From Tridacna crocea (taxonomy: Eukaryota; Mollusca; Bivalvia; Cardiida; Cardiidae): a stretch of DNA of 64,000 nt. Both the position numbers and the translations under genes were made by a program. The notes beneath the pieces are model-generated. The model had not been told where the DNA came from. It made no database searches and saw only the letters and a list, made by a program, of their open reading frames with translations. The stretch's first letter is position 1, and every line of letters starts with the position of its first letter. The stretch lies in NCBI GenBank assembly GCA_943736015.1, contig OX031065.1, forward strand, positions 39,942,427 to 40,006,426, written 5' to 3'. This document shows, in pieces, positions 1-10,262 of this stretch.

Positions 1-245
1 ACTGCCTGGCAAATTTTAGCTGGCAGTAGCGCTCTTCCAAACGACATATTCTACTCTCTTCTAAACTGAAAACTTTTGCAGAAAACATTCGAGTTTTTCG
101 TAAAATTACTGGTGCAATTGAAACTATGTTAAAGACAGTGTTAAATACCATAAATTCATAGATCCACCCCTCAATCCATTTATCCAACTAGAGGCCCTGA
201 AGTATATTTATTTATATACCAATTCAATTCATAAGTCAGTTTAAG
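1..245. other. Nothing recognised
   Basis: AT-rich sequence. A weak resemblance to the piggyBac-type MITE (about 60-95) is too poor to call. Confidence 0.4.
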
Positions 246-472
246 TAACTCTATACCAAAAGACAAATTTATGCACTGGTCCAAATTGAAAGCTTCTGCA
301 GACAACAAAACAAATGTGACTGAAAAATTGAAATTAGATTTGGGAAGAGCAGAAAACATTGTGGGATAAGGAGAAAATGCTGGTCACCAGCATTTCTCCT
401 TTTCTCACAATGCTTTAAAAAGGCTTTTCTCGCAGGGTCGTCAAAAGTAGGGATTGTGTGATAATGGTTTAA
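246..472 (+). repeat. PiggyBac-type palindromic MITE, degraded copy
   Basis: Matches the window's main MITE family: ACTCTATACC-like start, ACTGGTCCAAATTGAAAGC, a central hairpin around ATGCTGGTCACCAGCAT and a GGCTTTTCTCGCAGGGTCG end. The flanking TTAA sites have decayed. Confidence 0.8.
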
Positions 473-1252
473 ACGTATTTTATCTCATATATAAGTTAAA
501 ATGGAAATTAAAAATTAAAATAAAAGTTGAAATGGGGTTTGGACAAGTTCTACCAACTTAAAATCGGTACTCCCTCTACAAGACAATAGACTATTTGCCA
601 TATTACAGATACCGACAGTCACCCAGATTTACTTCCCTTGCAGATACTCTTCACTGGACAAGCTAATCCAATCTTGAATATACCCTTACATTCTCTTGCA
701 CTACGGCACTCTCTTGCACTACGTATCATTCACATTCACCTCTGCAGTGGGCTCAGAAAGTAGTCTGTCTAAAGGTGATATTTTCATCACATGGCCATAA
801 CTCAAAATGGCTGTTCAAACAGCATACGGCCAATTAGAATTAGTGGTAGAAAATATGAAAAACAGGAATTTTTTGAAAAGCTTAAATGTCTTTTGATGGA
901 CGAAAACTTGTTTTTAACCTTACAAACTTAGACCTATCGTGTATCAAGACAATTGTCATCATTCATGGGCGCAGCCATTTTTGTTAAAATTGGCATAAGA
1001 TTTTCATCAGTAAAGAAGCTCGAAAGAAATACTTCCATTGTATGCAGGTACATTAATCAGTTTGTATCCAGAATCATATTTCTTTTTTCTACTTTGTAAT
1101 GTTACACATGAAATAGTTAAACAGTAACAAAACATGTTTTCTTCGGTTTGACTAGATTCTTGTCATTTAGCCCATTGCAGAGATGTATGGTGAGAGTAAC
1201 GAACGACAATGTTCAATCCTCGGAGATTGATACCCTGATAGTATAGGGTCAC
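473..1252. other. Nothing recognised
   Basis: Non-coding AT-rich stretch without ORFs of note, tandem repeats or inverted repeats that I can support. Confidence 0.4.
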
Positions 1253-1765
1253 ATTTTTAATCGGTCGTCAGACCGATTAGAGACGGCGTTTTCCACAATC
1301 CAAACTGACCCAATTCCCGAAAAGGCCCTTTACAGGAATGGACGCATAAAAATTACACATAACTTGTATAGAGACCGTTAGGTTAGCAACTATTCAAGGA
1401 AACATCAGATTTACTTTGTTTTTGTTTTCTTTGTATGGCGAATATGGCATATTATTATCAATACATACAATAATGAATTATGACACTCGTCTTCTAAATA
1501 CCAGCACGTTATTGCATAGATTCTAGTTCTGGTCAACAAATTGAAAATTTCCGACGAAAAGGGAAAAACTAGTCACGTGATATATTTAGGTGGAGGTTTC
1601 TGGCGAAATAGAAATCACATGATACAAGTGAGAACTGAGCGGAGAACGAATGAAATTCTTCTGTGTGTATCACGTGATCGATTACCGAAGCTTTGAAGTC
1701 CACTACAGTCGTCATTTTGAAGTAGGTTGCAGAGTGAGAGAGAGAGAGTCTCACAGAGAACGAGA
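1253..1765 (+). repeat. 2-kb dispersed repeat, copy A, piece 1
   Basis: Nearly identical to 29637-30175 (both contain GACCGATTAGAGACGGCGTT and CACGTGATATATTTAGGTGG). It ends in a short GA tract and GAACGAGA, where a 3.9-kb insert interrupts it. Copy B continues without a break. Confidence 0.9.
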
Positions 1766-2054
1766 CAAGAGAAAAAGAAGACGCAAGGGCGTCAAGGTCG
1801 CCCGAAAATGATTTTTTTCCCCATTATTAAACTGAGAAATATGTAGACAACAGAATTGATCTGACTCCAATTTTTTCAGTTATTTTTCATTTGTGATAAA
1901 AATAGCTAGATCTATTGTTTTCCAATGAAATTGACATGACAATAGTGACCTCCAATGTCATAAATTTGCCATATGACCAACTGTCAAAATAAAGTATGGG
2001 CTTTCGCACTGCAAAACGTTCAAATGCCCGATTTACTTTTATGCCAGTACTCAA

Positions 2055-2310
2055 TTTCGCCATCTGAGAATAACTGCATAATTTAAAAAAATGCTACAAA
2101 TACATTTTTTTCAGCCATGAGTATAAAAATATTGTATTTCGTTTATAATTAGAGATACATGTATACTTTATAATTGGTCATTGATCACAAAATATACATG
2201 TGGTTACTAAATATATAGTTTATTTTACAACTTACATTCAAGTTATATTTCCCTTGTGAAGTTTCTTTTTCCATTGCGCCGGTCCCGTGCAATGGTAATT
2301 TAGAAGAAGT
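2055..2310 (+). repeat. Internal direct repeat unit 1 of the 3.9-kb insert
   Basis: Shares with 4405-4637 and 4995-5215 the sequence order: ...CATCTGAGAATAACTGCATAA, GCTACAAATACATTTTTTTCA, then TTTCTTTTCCATTGCGyC. Diverged. Confidence 0.6.
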
Positions 2311-2434
2311 TTAATGATCTGGGTACTCAATAGGTATGGAGAAAAAAGTTTCAGCTTATTTAACTTATAACTGATCAAGTAATATCATCTTTATTATATA
2401 TATTATCAACCAACAACTCATTCTTTTTTTCAAA

Positions 2435-3009
2435 ATGGTCAATTGTCTAGTTCCAAACTACCTATGCTGTCTTGTCCCGCCCACTATTGGAAGTAACACA
2501 ACGTATAATCTTCGTAATTCTAATGACTTGGCAAACATAGTTTGTAGAACTAGGGTTTATATGAATTCCTTTCTGCAATCAGGTGTAAACGCATGGAACT
2601 CTTTGCCACAAGCTACAAGAGAAACTGACTCTCTCTCGTCGTTTAAACGTTTGCTGAACATAGACAAACCCACTCTGTAAAATGTATTTTTATGGGGAAA
2701 GAAAAATGCAAATTATTCATACTCGACTTAGAAATACATGTAAATGTAACGATCTAAAACAAGATCTCTTCTGGAAAAATATTGTGGCTTCTCCTCTTTG
2801 TCGTTGCGGGGAAGTTGAATCTAATACACACTACTTCTTTGAATGCAGATTTCATCATTCGAACAACACTCGGACAACATATTAGTGCAAAATCTGCTTT
2901 TGATATTGATACAGTTCTTTTTGGAGACAATGAACTCTCCCTTGTCGAAAACAAACAGATCTTCAGTGCAGTTCATGAATACATTGATAAAAGCAAGAGA
3001 TTCTCTTAG
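2435..3009 (+). pseudogene. Non-LTR retrotransposon C-terminal fragment, frameshifted
   Basis: Three short frames in a row give the C-terminal end typical of invertebrate LINE polyproteins. First FLQSGVNAWNSLPQATRETD plus SSFKRLL (2435-2680). Then the Cys/His segment HTRLRNTCKCNDLKQDLF, SPLCRCGEVESNTHYFFEC (2682-2885). Then, in another frame, FGDNELSLVENKQIFSAVHE, ending KSKRFS stop (to 3009). The RT domain itself is absent. It sits inside the 3.9-kb insert and is certainly dead. Confidence 0.75.
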
Positions 3010-3900
3010 TTTTAATCCAATACATTAAAAGTCCTCTTTTTTGACAATGCAACACGTTATTGTCGAGAACATATAAATTATGTAAATGTACAAGTATAAT
3101 TTTGTATCTTTTGTTGCCACTCTGCTCAATCACTCAATCACCAATCACCATTCCTTTTTTCTTTTTACTTTTTCAGATAATGACGCCTTTTTGTTCTTTA
3201 CATTCATTACTTTCTGTTTTTTATGATAATCTTTTCTCTTCTTGACATTATTTGATAGTATTGGCGTATCATGTGATTTAGCTGGGGGGGGGGGGACTAT
3301 ATAAGCAATATGCTTTCGTCCCGATCCTTTTCACATTTATTTCTTGTACTATCTATGTATAGCCATACAAAGTACAGTTTAACAAGATATGCAAGACATT
3401 AGAAAAGACAAAAATGCATGTATATCAGTATAATTTGGAAAAAATAAGTGTATGTCGGCATTACATGAAATACTTCATGTTTTCCGAAGGAATAATGGAA
3501 AAGATAATTACAAATTATGTTGTTTACGTTGAAAAACCAAAAACCGTTGACATACAAGAATTCAAACATCACCAAAACTATCTGCTGCTGAGCGCGCCTA
3601 AATATGGTATTGCAAATGTTGTGCATCAGGACCAGACAGCACGCAATGTGCAGTCTGATCGCTAATCCACAAAGTCTGAAAATTAACGGTTCGAACAACT
3701 CAATCTTCAGTTTTTCTTTCCTGAAAAATTTTCAATTACATTCATAAATACGAGGAAAGTCTGATAACATTTCGAATATCTGAAATTAAAAAAAAAAAAG
3801 ATTTCATGTACAATGTACATTTATACAAATAATCAACTGCGAATGATAAAACATATACATGTATACTGATAATTGCAACCAAATTCTGTAGGTGAAGTTT
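3010..3900. other. LINE 3' flank and unrecognised sequence
   Basis: Probably includes the 3' untranslated remainder of the LINE fragment up to about 3365, with a G11 run at 3283-3293; the rest is unrecognised AT-rich DNA. Confidence 0.35.
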
Positions 3901-3901
3901 C

Positions 3902-3968
3902 TGAGGACAGTGTAGATTAAGATCAGTCTTACAAGAAATGCTCTCTGATCCTAGATCTACACAGTCCA
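3902..3968. repeat. GATCAGACT hairpin repeat, copy 1
   Basis: Imperfect palindrome GGACAGTGTAGATTAAGATC ... GATCCTAGATCTACACAGTCC. First of three in a row; the same hairpin is the core of a 195-bp TTAA element seen at 51256 and 61551. Confidence 0.7.
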
Positions 3969-4111
3969 ATACACTGATCAACACGCTGAACTACGTACTT
4001 GTATATGAATTCATATATAACCTGACAAAATAAGTAATAATTACGGATATTGCTAAACAAATAAGCTGGCATGTAAACTGATTAATGTAACCAAAGCCAG
4101 TCAGTGAAATA

Positions 4112-4182
4112 TCTGAGGACAGTGTAGATCAAGATCAGACTTACTAAAATTACAATCTGATCCTAGATTCACGCAATCTAAT
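4112..4182. repeat. GATCAGACT hairpin repeat, copy 2
   Basis: GGACAGTGTAGATCAAGATC ... TCTGATCCTAGATTC. Shares left flank AGTGAAATATCTGA with copy 3, so the array grew as a larger unit. Confidence 0.65.
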
Positions 4183-4224
4183 GTATATAAGATGATACAT
4201 GTAACCAAAGCCGATCAGTGAAAT

Positions 4225-4296
4225 ATCTGAAGAGGGTGTAGATCAAGATCAGACTTACCAAAATTGAAGTCTGATCCTAGATTCACGCAGTCTAAT
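4225..4296. repeat. GATCAGACT hairpin repeat, copy 3
   Basis: GGGTGTAGATCAAGATCAGA ... TCTGATCCTAGATTCACGC. The 113-bp spacing from copy 2 and shared flanks mark a short tandem array. Confidence 0.65.
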
Positions 4297-4404
4297 GCAT
4301 GTAAGCTGATATTTAAATCAAGTTATTATCCATTTTAAAATTCAATCTGAACTTTAAGACCTGTGTTGGGTGCATTATATTGTACTTGTTTGAACTTGGT
4401 AATT

Positions 4405-4637
4405 TTTCCATTTCCCCTTCTGAGATTACCTGCTTAAAGAAGGAAATATTGCTACAAATATATTTTTTTAACCGTAAAATCTTTATTTTTCAATATTCCT
4501 GTAGATATACCCTAGGAAAGATATATGAGTACAAATACACACGTTTGAAATCATACATATTTACTTTATATAGTAACAAATGTATAATGTCTATTGCGTA
4601 CTTTCTTTTCCATTGCGTCAGTCCCGTTCAAAGGAAA
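4405..4637 (+). repeat. Internal direct repeat unit 2 of the 3.9-kb insert
   Basis: Second diverged unit (TCTGAGATTACCTGCTTAAA ... TTTCTTTTCCATTGCGTCAG). A MITE is inserted directly at its end (TTAA at 4639). Confidence 0.6.
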
Positions 4638-4638
4638 T

Positions 4639-4866
4639 TTAACCCTTTCCCAAACAATACCTGGTTTTTACGGATCTAGAATAGTAGCCTTTTGAAAACA
4701 TTGTGGGAAAAGAAAAAAATGCTGGTAACCAGGATTTTCTGCTTTTCCCACAATGTTTTCTACCCTATCATAGACAGAAATCATCTTTTCAGCAAGAGTT
4801 GAAATTTCGTCTGCTAATGCTTTCCATTTGGTCTAGTCCAAAAGTTTGTCGTTTGGAAAGGGTTAA
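4639..4866. repeat. PiggyBac-type palindromic MITE
   Basis: TTAA-CCCTTTCCC ... GGAAAGGG-TTAA with a long central hairpin (ATGCTGGTAACCAGGATTTT). Full length, 228 bp with both TTAA sites. Confidence 0.9.
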
Positions 4867-4994
4867 AAGGTTTTAACATTTGTACTTATAAGCATAAAGA
4901 AATTCTAATCATTTTCTTCAATTAACTACCCATAAGAAAATACATTAAAGACCTGTAACACTTTAGGTACAATAAACTGTTTGTAAATTTTTCA

Positions 4995-5215
4995 TTTCGC
5001 CATCTAGGAATACGTGCATAAAGGAAAAATATCACTACAAGTACATTTTTTTCAGCGGTACAAAAACATAATTTTTGGTTTTTACTTGTAAATCACCTTT
5101 AATGGGTAGAAAAAAAACATGTTTCAAATCATTATTGTTATTCTATTTAATAAACAGGCATAATATATTTCCATGCTTGTTTTCTTTTCCATTCCGTCCA
5201 TTGCTCTAAAATATT
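4995..5215 (+). repeat. Internal direct repeat unit 3 of the 3.9-kb insert
   Basis: Third diverged unit (CGCCATCTAGGAATACGTGC ... TTTCTTTTCCATTCCGTCC). Confidence 0.6.
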
Positions 5216-5668
5216 TCCATTCCGCTCTTTAGGCCTACCGGTAAAGAGTCATTATCTCCCGCCAGATGGCATTCTATAAATACTCGGATCATGCGCAGAC
5301 AACGGTAAAGAGTAGGAGCAGCATGTTTTGCATTTCCATTGGTTCCTAAAATCATGTGACTGGACGAGTTCATTTGCGTTAAAAATAGATGCATACTGCA
5401 CAAGAATATTAATTGTTTCACAAAATGTTGCGCAGCAGACCGTTAATAATTCTTTCACGATTCTTTATCGGTTTAAAAACAAGTAAACAACCTCAAAAAA
5501 GGTGAAGAAAACCCCACACAACAATTTCACAAATAATCACACCTATTTTACCAAATTAAACCTAGCGAATATGATGAAAGATTTCAACCGGAAGTACCTA
5601 CACTCTCCATGAACATCTCTTCTGAACTATATTAAATATAAGGTCGCCGGCTTCTGCCGGGCGACCAA

Positions 5669-6129
5669 TAAAGTCTAAATAAGAAGCAACAACAACTGAA
5701 ATTCAAGTTTTCATGTAGTTCCTGTATGCAAGTACTTTATCTGGATTGATTCGTTTGATTTTTTAAGAAACAGAACTTGTACACTTTGGGCTAGCTTCGC
5801 ATTCCCGTGGATCGTTTTCGATTATGCTTTATCCCCCCTCTACTAGCTTTAAAGTTAAGTATACGGCAGGGTTTGATGTATGTGATCAAGGAAGCATCTT
5901 CGTTGCACGGATATAAGTTGTGCATCGATCGGCAATGTGTTCAAACCCACAAAAGTATAAGTTTGTAGATTTGTTGAAAAGAGTATCAGTCTGTCTGGAA
6001 CTTAATGGGGAAATGGGGGACTGCCATTTAGAGCTAGTCAGCTAAGGGAATTTAATTCAATTTATGAATTATTTAAATTCATGTGTAAAGAGCTGATTTT
6101 TCAGAAGTTTGTATACGAGTACTCTATTT
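5669..6129 (+). repeat. 2-kb dispersed repeat, copy A, piece 2
   Basis: Continues copy A (TAAAGTCTAAATAAGAAGCA, matching 30176 onward) up to GTACTCTATTT. The last six bases, CTATTT (6124-6129), are duplicated after the next insert at 17329-17334. Confidence 0.9.
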
Positions 6130-6186
6130 TACGGAACCCCTAAAGTGACATGCTTGACTTTTTTTTAATATGCAAATTTCTCAAGT

Positions 6187-6314
6187 TATTTCGTTTTTAC
6201 GAAATAATATTTCGTAAAAACGAAATATTATTTCGTAAAAACGAAATATTATTTCGTATATACGAAATAATCATTTCGTAAAAACGAAATAATTATTTCG
6301 TAAATACGAAATAA
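6187..6314. repeat. Palindrome array, six units of TTTCG-N-CGAAA
   Basis: Six units such as ATTTCGTAAAAACGAAAT, each itself a palindrome, 21-22 bp apart. The centre 4-5 bases vary (TTTTT, AAAAA, TATAT, AAATA) while the arms are constant. Lies 57 bp from the left end of the 11.2-kb element. Confidence 0.95.
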
Positions 6315-7019
6315 TCTGGTAAGTTGAAATACAGGCATCCTCGGTTCAACTCGGGGTCGAGGCACTTGGACTGCCTTGCGATAGGTCTGCATTGTAGGGT
6401 TGATTGACAGCCTCTCACATCATAGGCTATGATTTGAATTCAGAGTTGAGCTGTCTTATTCCTGAATTGCCTACACCATGTTCGAATTTGGGTTCTGTTT
6501 CAAGGGAGCTATCATCTAGAGTCATTGACCTGTGTTGTGCTTTTCCAGATCGATGTCAAATATATAATCTTAATATCGGTACATTAGACAAAAGGGGACA
6601 AGCATAAGTGATATGATTGGTAAACTCAAATCTATTCATCGATCATTCAGTCAATCAGAAAGTCAGTCAGTCAGCCCCTCGTCTATCCGTCCGTCTGTTA
6701 TTTCTTCTGTTTATGAATTGTGTACGCGCAGTTGTCATTGATAATTAAAAGAAAGTTACAATATTCAGTTTGTTTAGAGCACGGCCCAGTCGTAAACTGG
6801 AGAATGAGGATCCGATTCTCAGCCGATTCATTTTTTAAATCTAATATTTAGAATCTAGGGCTCTCTTTCTTATCACTCGGTTGCAGGAACCACAGCAGGC
6901 TCTTAATTGTGAAAGTGGGGGACTTGTAGAGTACGGAAGTGGTTGATTGATTGATATCAGGCTAAATAATTTTCAATCATAATGACGAATAGCACTTATT
7001 CATGTATTCTTATGTTTCA
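6315..7019. other. Unrecognised part of left arm of 11.2-kb element
   Basis: No coding potential recognised. A possible tRNA-like stretch (about 6775-6830) is too weak to call. Confidence 0.35.
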
Positions 7020-7160
7020 CCAGTAGCCGGATGCGGCTCTGATCTGCATTGCCGAGGAACTGACGCTCAAACATCCCCGCCAGTGGGATTCCAACCCAGA
7101 ACCTCTTTGTTGTAAATACGGTGCCTTAACGTCCGTATATAAGAGGACTCGTAATGTTCA
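7020..7160 (-). repeat. SINE fragment, tRNA-derived
   Basis: On the minus strand the stretch has a B-box-like GGTTGGAATCCCACTGG preceded by a degenerate A-box region. Fragment only. Confidence 0.4.
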
Positions 7161-7287
7161 GGCATCCGCAAATGTGTCTTTAAGATGGACAAATCAGCGT
7201 CGGTGTATTTTCGATTAGATGCAGCTTGTTTATTTTCATTGCATTTGCATAGAATATAGTGCACACCAAAACATTACGATTTTGGGA

Positions 7288-7498
7288 GCTTTAACCTCTT
7301 CTTTAGGTGGGTGGATAGGCTGTCCTACCGGAGAATGGGAGGGGGCGGGGTCGATCCCCTGCAAATCCATTTTTAAGACTTGTGTAACGGTAATAATAGC
7401 GCGTTCCTTATTTCTTTCCTTCTTTGCCCTTGGAAAGACTGGATAACATTACGATTGTCGCTTAAGTATCAGGGTATGAGATTTGTAGAATGATGATT

Positions 7499-7552
<54 letters not shown>

Positions 7553-7565
7553 CAGGCAGGCAGGC

Positions 7566-7612
<47 letters not shown>

Positions 7613-7697
7613 GAGCTAAAGTAATATCACGGTGGTTGTCGTGAATATATACTGAAATTTAAAAAATTGATGCGACGTTAAACACGAATCAATCAGA
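7288..7697 (+). repeat. tRNA-derived SINE with long GA/CAGA microsatellite
   Basis: Degenerate tRNA head (GGTGGATAGGCTGTCC; B box GGGGTCGATCCCC), body ending GTATCAGGGTATGAGATTTG, then (GA)n and (CAGA)n at 7498-7612, and a tail GCGACGTTAAACACGAATC. The tail GTTAAAC-CAATCAA type is common in mollusc SINEs. An inverted relative lies at 16300-16644. Confidence 0.65.
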
Positions 7698-7699
7698 CA

Positions 7700-8112
7700 T
7701 GATTGAGCCGTGCTCTATGAAAAGGGGGCTTAATGCAACAATTATGCATCGGCGGATCAGCGGGGGGTCAGCGGGGTCCGGACCCCCACCTCCTCTACAA
7801 TTTTCAAAGTAACCGCTGTCTGTCGGAAATTTTGACTAAGTATGAAAGTGTCATACACATTCTAAATCTATGCGAAGACTTAAGTAAAATCCGCAAAGAA
7901 CTTCTTCTAACTAGCTGAATATTGAGTCGAGGAATAATGTTTAAAGCTGTACGCAGTAGCAAATTTGAAATTGAGGAATGCTCTGACAAAGGGATGCTTA
8001 TTGAATCTCTGTGATCCATGGCACCAAGCAAGCCATCACATACTGATGGATCCATAGTAGATCTATCCATTTTTTTGTAACAGCCGACGGAATCTTACGG
8101 TAGTTCTAGACA
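7700..8112 (+). repeat. Block A of the 11.2-kb element, uninterrupted copy
   Basis: Contains CTAAATCTATGCGAAGACTT, then AAGTAAAATCC. The two halves of this block occur split around the 6.8-kb element (15923-16110 and 8870-9078), both in inverse orientation. So this copy shows the state before that insertion. Confidence 0.7.
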
Positions 8113-8251
8113 TACAGAAAATTTACTGATAGCGAACAGTTTAGGCCCAGGCCAGCCTGTGCAATCCGTGCAGGCTGGTCTGGATTGATAGTTATCATGC
8201 AGAAAGTTGGAAGATCATATTGAAAAAGTATCGTAAACACCAGTAAATAAT

Positions 8252-8422
8252 GGAATTCAAGGCTACGTGGCCTTATTGAATATACAGACTGGTAAAATTA
8301 TTTCGTATTTACGAAATAATTATTTCGTATTTACGAAATAATTATTTCGTAATTACGAAATAATTATTTCGTTTTTACAAAATAATTTTACCATTCAAAA
8401 ACGCCACGTAGCCTTGAATTCC
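8252..8422. repeat. Foldback element around a palindrome array
   Basis: Inverted arms GGAATTCAAGGCTACGTGGC and GCCACGTAGCCTTGAATTCC flank four TTTCG/CGAAA units (8298-8389). Confidence 0.85.
8298..8389. repeat. Palindrome array, four units of TTTCG-N-CGAAA
   Basis: Same unit as the arrays near both ends of the 11.2-kb element, but inside a separate foldback. The last unit is decayed (TTTACAAAAT). Confidence 0.9.
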
Positions 8423-8479
8423 TATATTAGCTGGTATTAACGCCGCTGTCATCATTATTCTATCCATATCTAGGGGAAA

Positions 8480-9078
8480 TCAAAATGAACCGTGCTTTGT
8501 GAAAAGGGTGCCTTATGCATTTGAGAAAAGAATTGAAAAATGTCGGCCAGCGCAGTCCACGCAGGCTGACATGGGCCGAAACTTTTCGAAATCTTCAAAT
8601 TTTCTGCATGTCATAGGGCTATTCGAGCTCATTTTTCGATCGTCCATAAGACAAAATGGATTTTCTGGATCCATAACAAGGGCGGTTCAGGATATTTTTC
8701 GGGACGGGGTCCAGAATAGATCATTATATATAAGACATGCTCTGTGAAAAAGGGGCTTAATGCATATATACATGTATATATATTAAATGTAATCGGCGTA
8801 GGATGACTTCGGCCGAACTTTTCGCTATCAGTAAATTTTCAGTATGTCAAAGAACTACAACTGTACCATAAGATTCCGTCGGCTGCTACAAAAATGGATA
8901 GATCTACTATGGATCCATCAGTACGTGATGGCTTGCTTGGTGCCATGGATCACGGAGATTCAGTTAGCCTTCTTTTGTCAGAATATGGCTCAATTTCAAC
9001 TTTGCTACTGCGTACACCTTTAAACATTATTCTTCAACGCATTTCAGCAACTTAGAAGAAGGTCTTTGTAGATTTGAC
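8480..9078 (+). repeat. Block B plus inverse of block A, left arm of 11.2-kb element
   Basis: 8480-8870 is the inverse of 16690-17107 (shared GACAAAATGGATTTT, TCATTATATA, GGGCTTAATGCAT). 8870-9078 is the inverse of 7880-8112 (GGATAGATCTACTATGGATC, GCTTGCTTGGTGCCATGGAT). No coding sequence. Confidence 0.7.
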
Positions 9079-9104
9079 TTACACCCCGGTTACACAGAGC
9101 TATC

Positions 9105-9400
9105 GCTGATAAATCGGTGGTCTTTTTAACCGAAGTAGGGTGGGAACCGACGAAAACCTACTTGCCTCCGATGTCACATATTGGTCAGCTATTCCAAACC
9201 TATCAAAAGCTACCGGGAAAAGATGAATTTCGTCGGTGAAAAGTTACCGATTTAGATTTTTAAACATGCTTAAAATTCTCGATCGGTGAAAATATCACAA
9301 AATAACCGATTGACAACTTATCTACCACCGATATCACCTATAGGCCATCGACAAGCCACCGAAGAGCCACCGATGAACTGATACTAATCACCGGTGAAAA
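9105..9400. promoter_or_regulatory. Subterminal ACCGAT/ATCGGT motif cluster
   Basis: About ten RCCGA(T/A) or inverse copies within 300 bp of the left end (AAATCGGTGG, TTACCGATTT, GATCGGTGAA, ATAACCGATT, CCACCGATAT, GCCACCGATG, TCACCGGTGA). The right end keeps two or three (15838-15890). Presumed transposase contacts; inferred. Confidence 0.55.
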
Positions 9401-10193
9401 AAGCTAGGAATCAAAATATGGAATCCATGAGACACATTGACATTACATGCCCGACAGGCATTTTAATTCAGTTTCCACAAAAATTCACCAGCGCCATATA
9501 TGATTGATTCTGTAACAATTCTGTGACAAGTTCCGATTTGTCTTAGTATGTCGGTCAAAGGGAACTCCCAGAAATCCGTCGACCAAGGCAAAACTGTTAT
9601 GTTTGTCTCTAACGAAGTCTTGAAAGTCCAAGAAGACTCCATTGTGAAGGAAAGATGTTGTGGCCGTATATATCTTTAATCACCGGTCAGATCCCGATTG
9701 GGCCTCTACCAGCGCAAGACGGAATATTTTTAAGACCGATTGAACCCCTGTTTATCGCCGTTTACACAAACAGCTTGAAATAACACGGTTGGTACACGTA
9801 CACCGGATATAGTAGAGTAATTGAGTAAATGTTTACAAATGGAAGAAATATTGCTCGCACCACAGGTAAGAATTCATATATTATACCAGTGTTTGTAACA
9901 TTCGTGTGTCATATAGTAATGATTTGATAAACTAAATGGTTAATCAGTCCTGTACTATTGATGAATTACCAAAACTAGTTTTGTTACGACGTAAATTTGT
10001 CGTCTGAAAGTCATGCTCACGCATATTTTTTACCTGACTGGCCAAAATAATGGAATATTATCAGAACAGGGAATTTGATTGAAATTCTGAAGTGTACGAT
10101 TGCTGTGTATTACATTAAGTATTATGTACATCAAAAATTTAGTTCTAAGAATTACTTATCATGTGGTTACACGTCACAGAAGATTACCATCGC

Positions 10194-10262
10194 TGTACCG
10201 AGGATAGTTCCTTGCTGTACCGAGGATAGCTTTATTTTAGAAATTTGTGTACTGAGGATAAT
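10194..10262 (+). repeat. TGTACCGAGGATAG motif cluster, left
   Basis: Two perfect and one degenerate copies (TGTACCGAGGATAG, TGTACCGAGGATAG, TGTACTGAGGATA), matched in inverse orientation by four copies at 15329-15417. Confidence 0.8.

Larger units (their letters stand above)
1766..5668 (-). mobile_element. Helitron2-like insertion in the 2-kb repeat
   Basis: The uninterrupted copy at 30161-30190 reads GAACGAGA directly followed by TAAAGTC; here 3.9 kb lies between these. Read on the minus strand the insert starts TTGGTCGCCCGGC with an immediate hairpin (5642-5666). It ends with the inverse CGGGCGACC (1796-1804), a 5-bp-stem hairpin GACGCCCTTGCGTC (1780-1793), a T-rich stretch and CTCTTG, followed by T. 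Asymmetric terminal inverted repeats, a 3' hairpin and no clear target duplication are Helitron2/Helentron features. No Rep/helicase ORF is present, so it is non-autonomous. It carries internal direct repeats, LINE debris and two MITE families. Confidence 0.65.

Noticed and set aside
3399..3698. Overlapping open frames on both strands
   Set aside because: Neither has recognisable features; AT-rich chance frames.
1766..5668. Canonical Helitron (TC...CTRR, inserted between A and T)
   Set aside because: Ends are TT...CTTG, and the hairpin and asymmetric inverted repeats fit the Helitron2 type better.
6187..6314. CRISPR-like array of regular short repeats
   Set aside because: Units are self-palindromic and only 21-23 bp apart with no unique spacers, and the DNA is from an animal genome.
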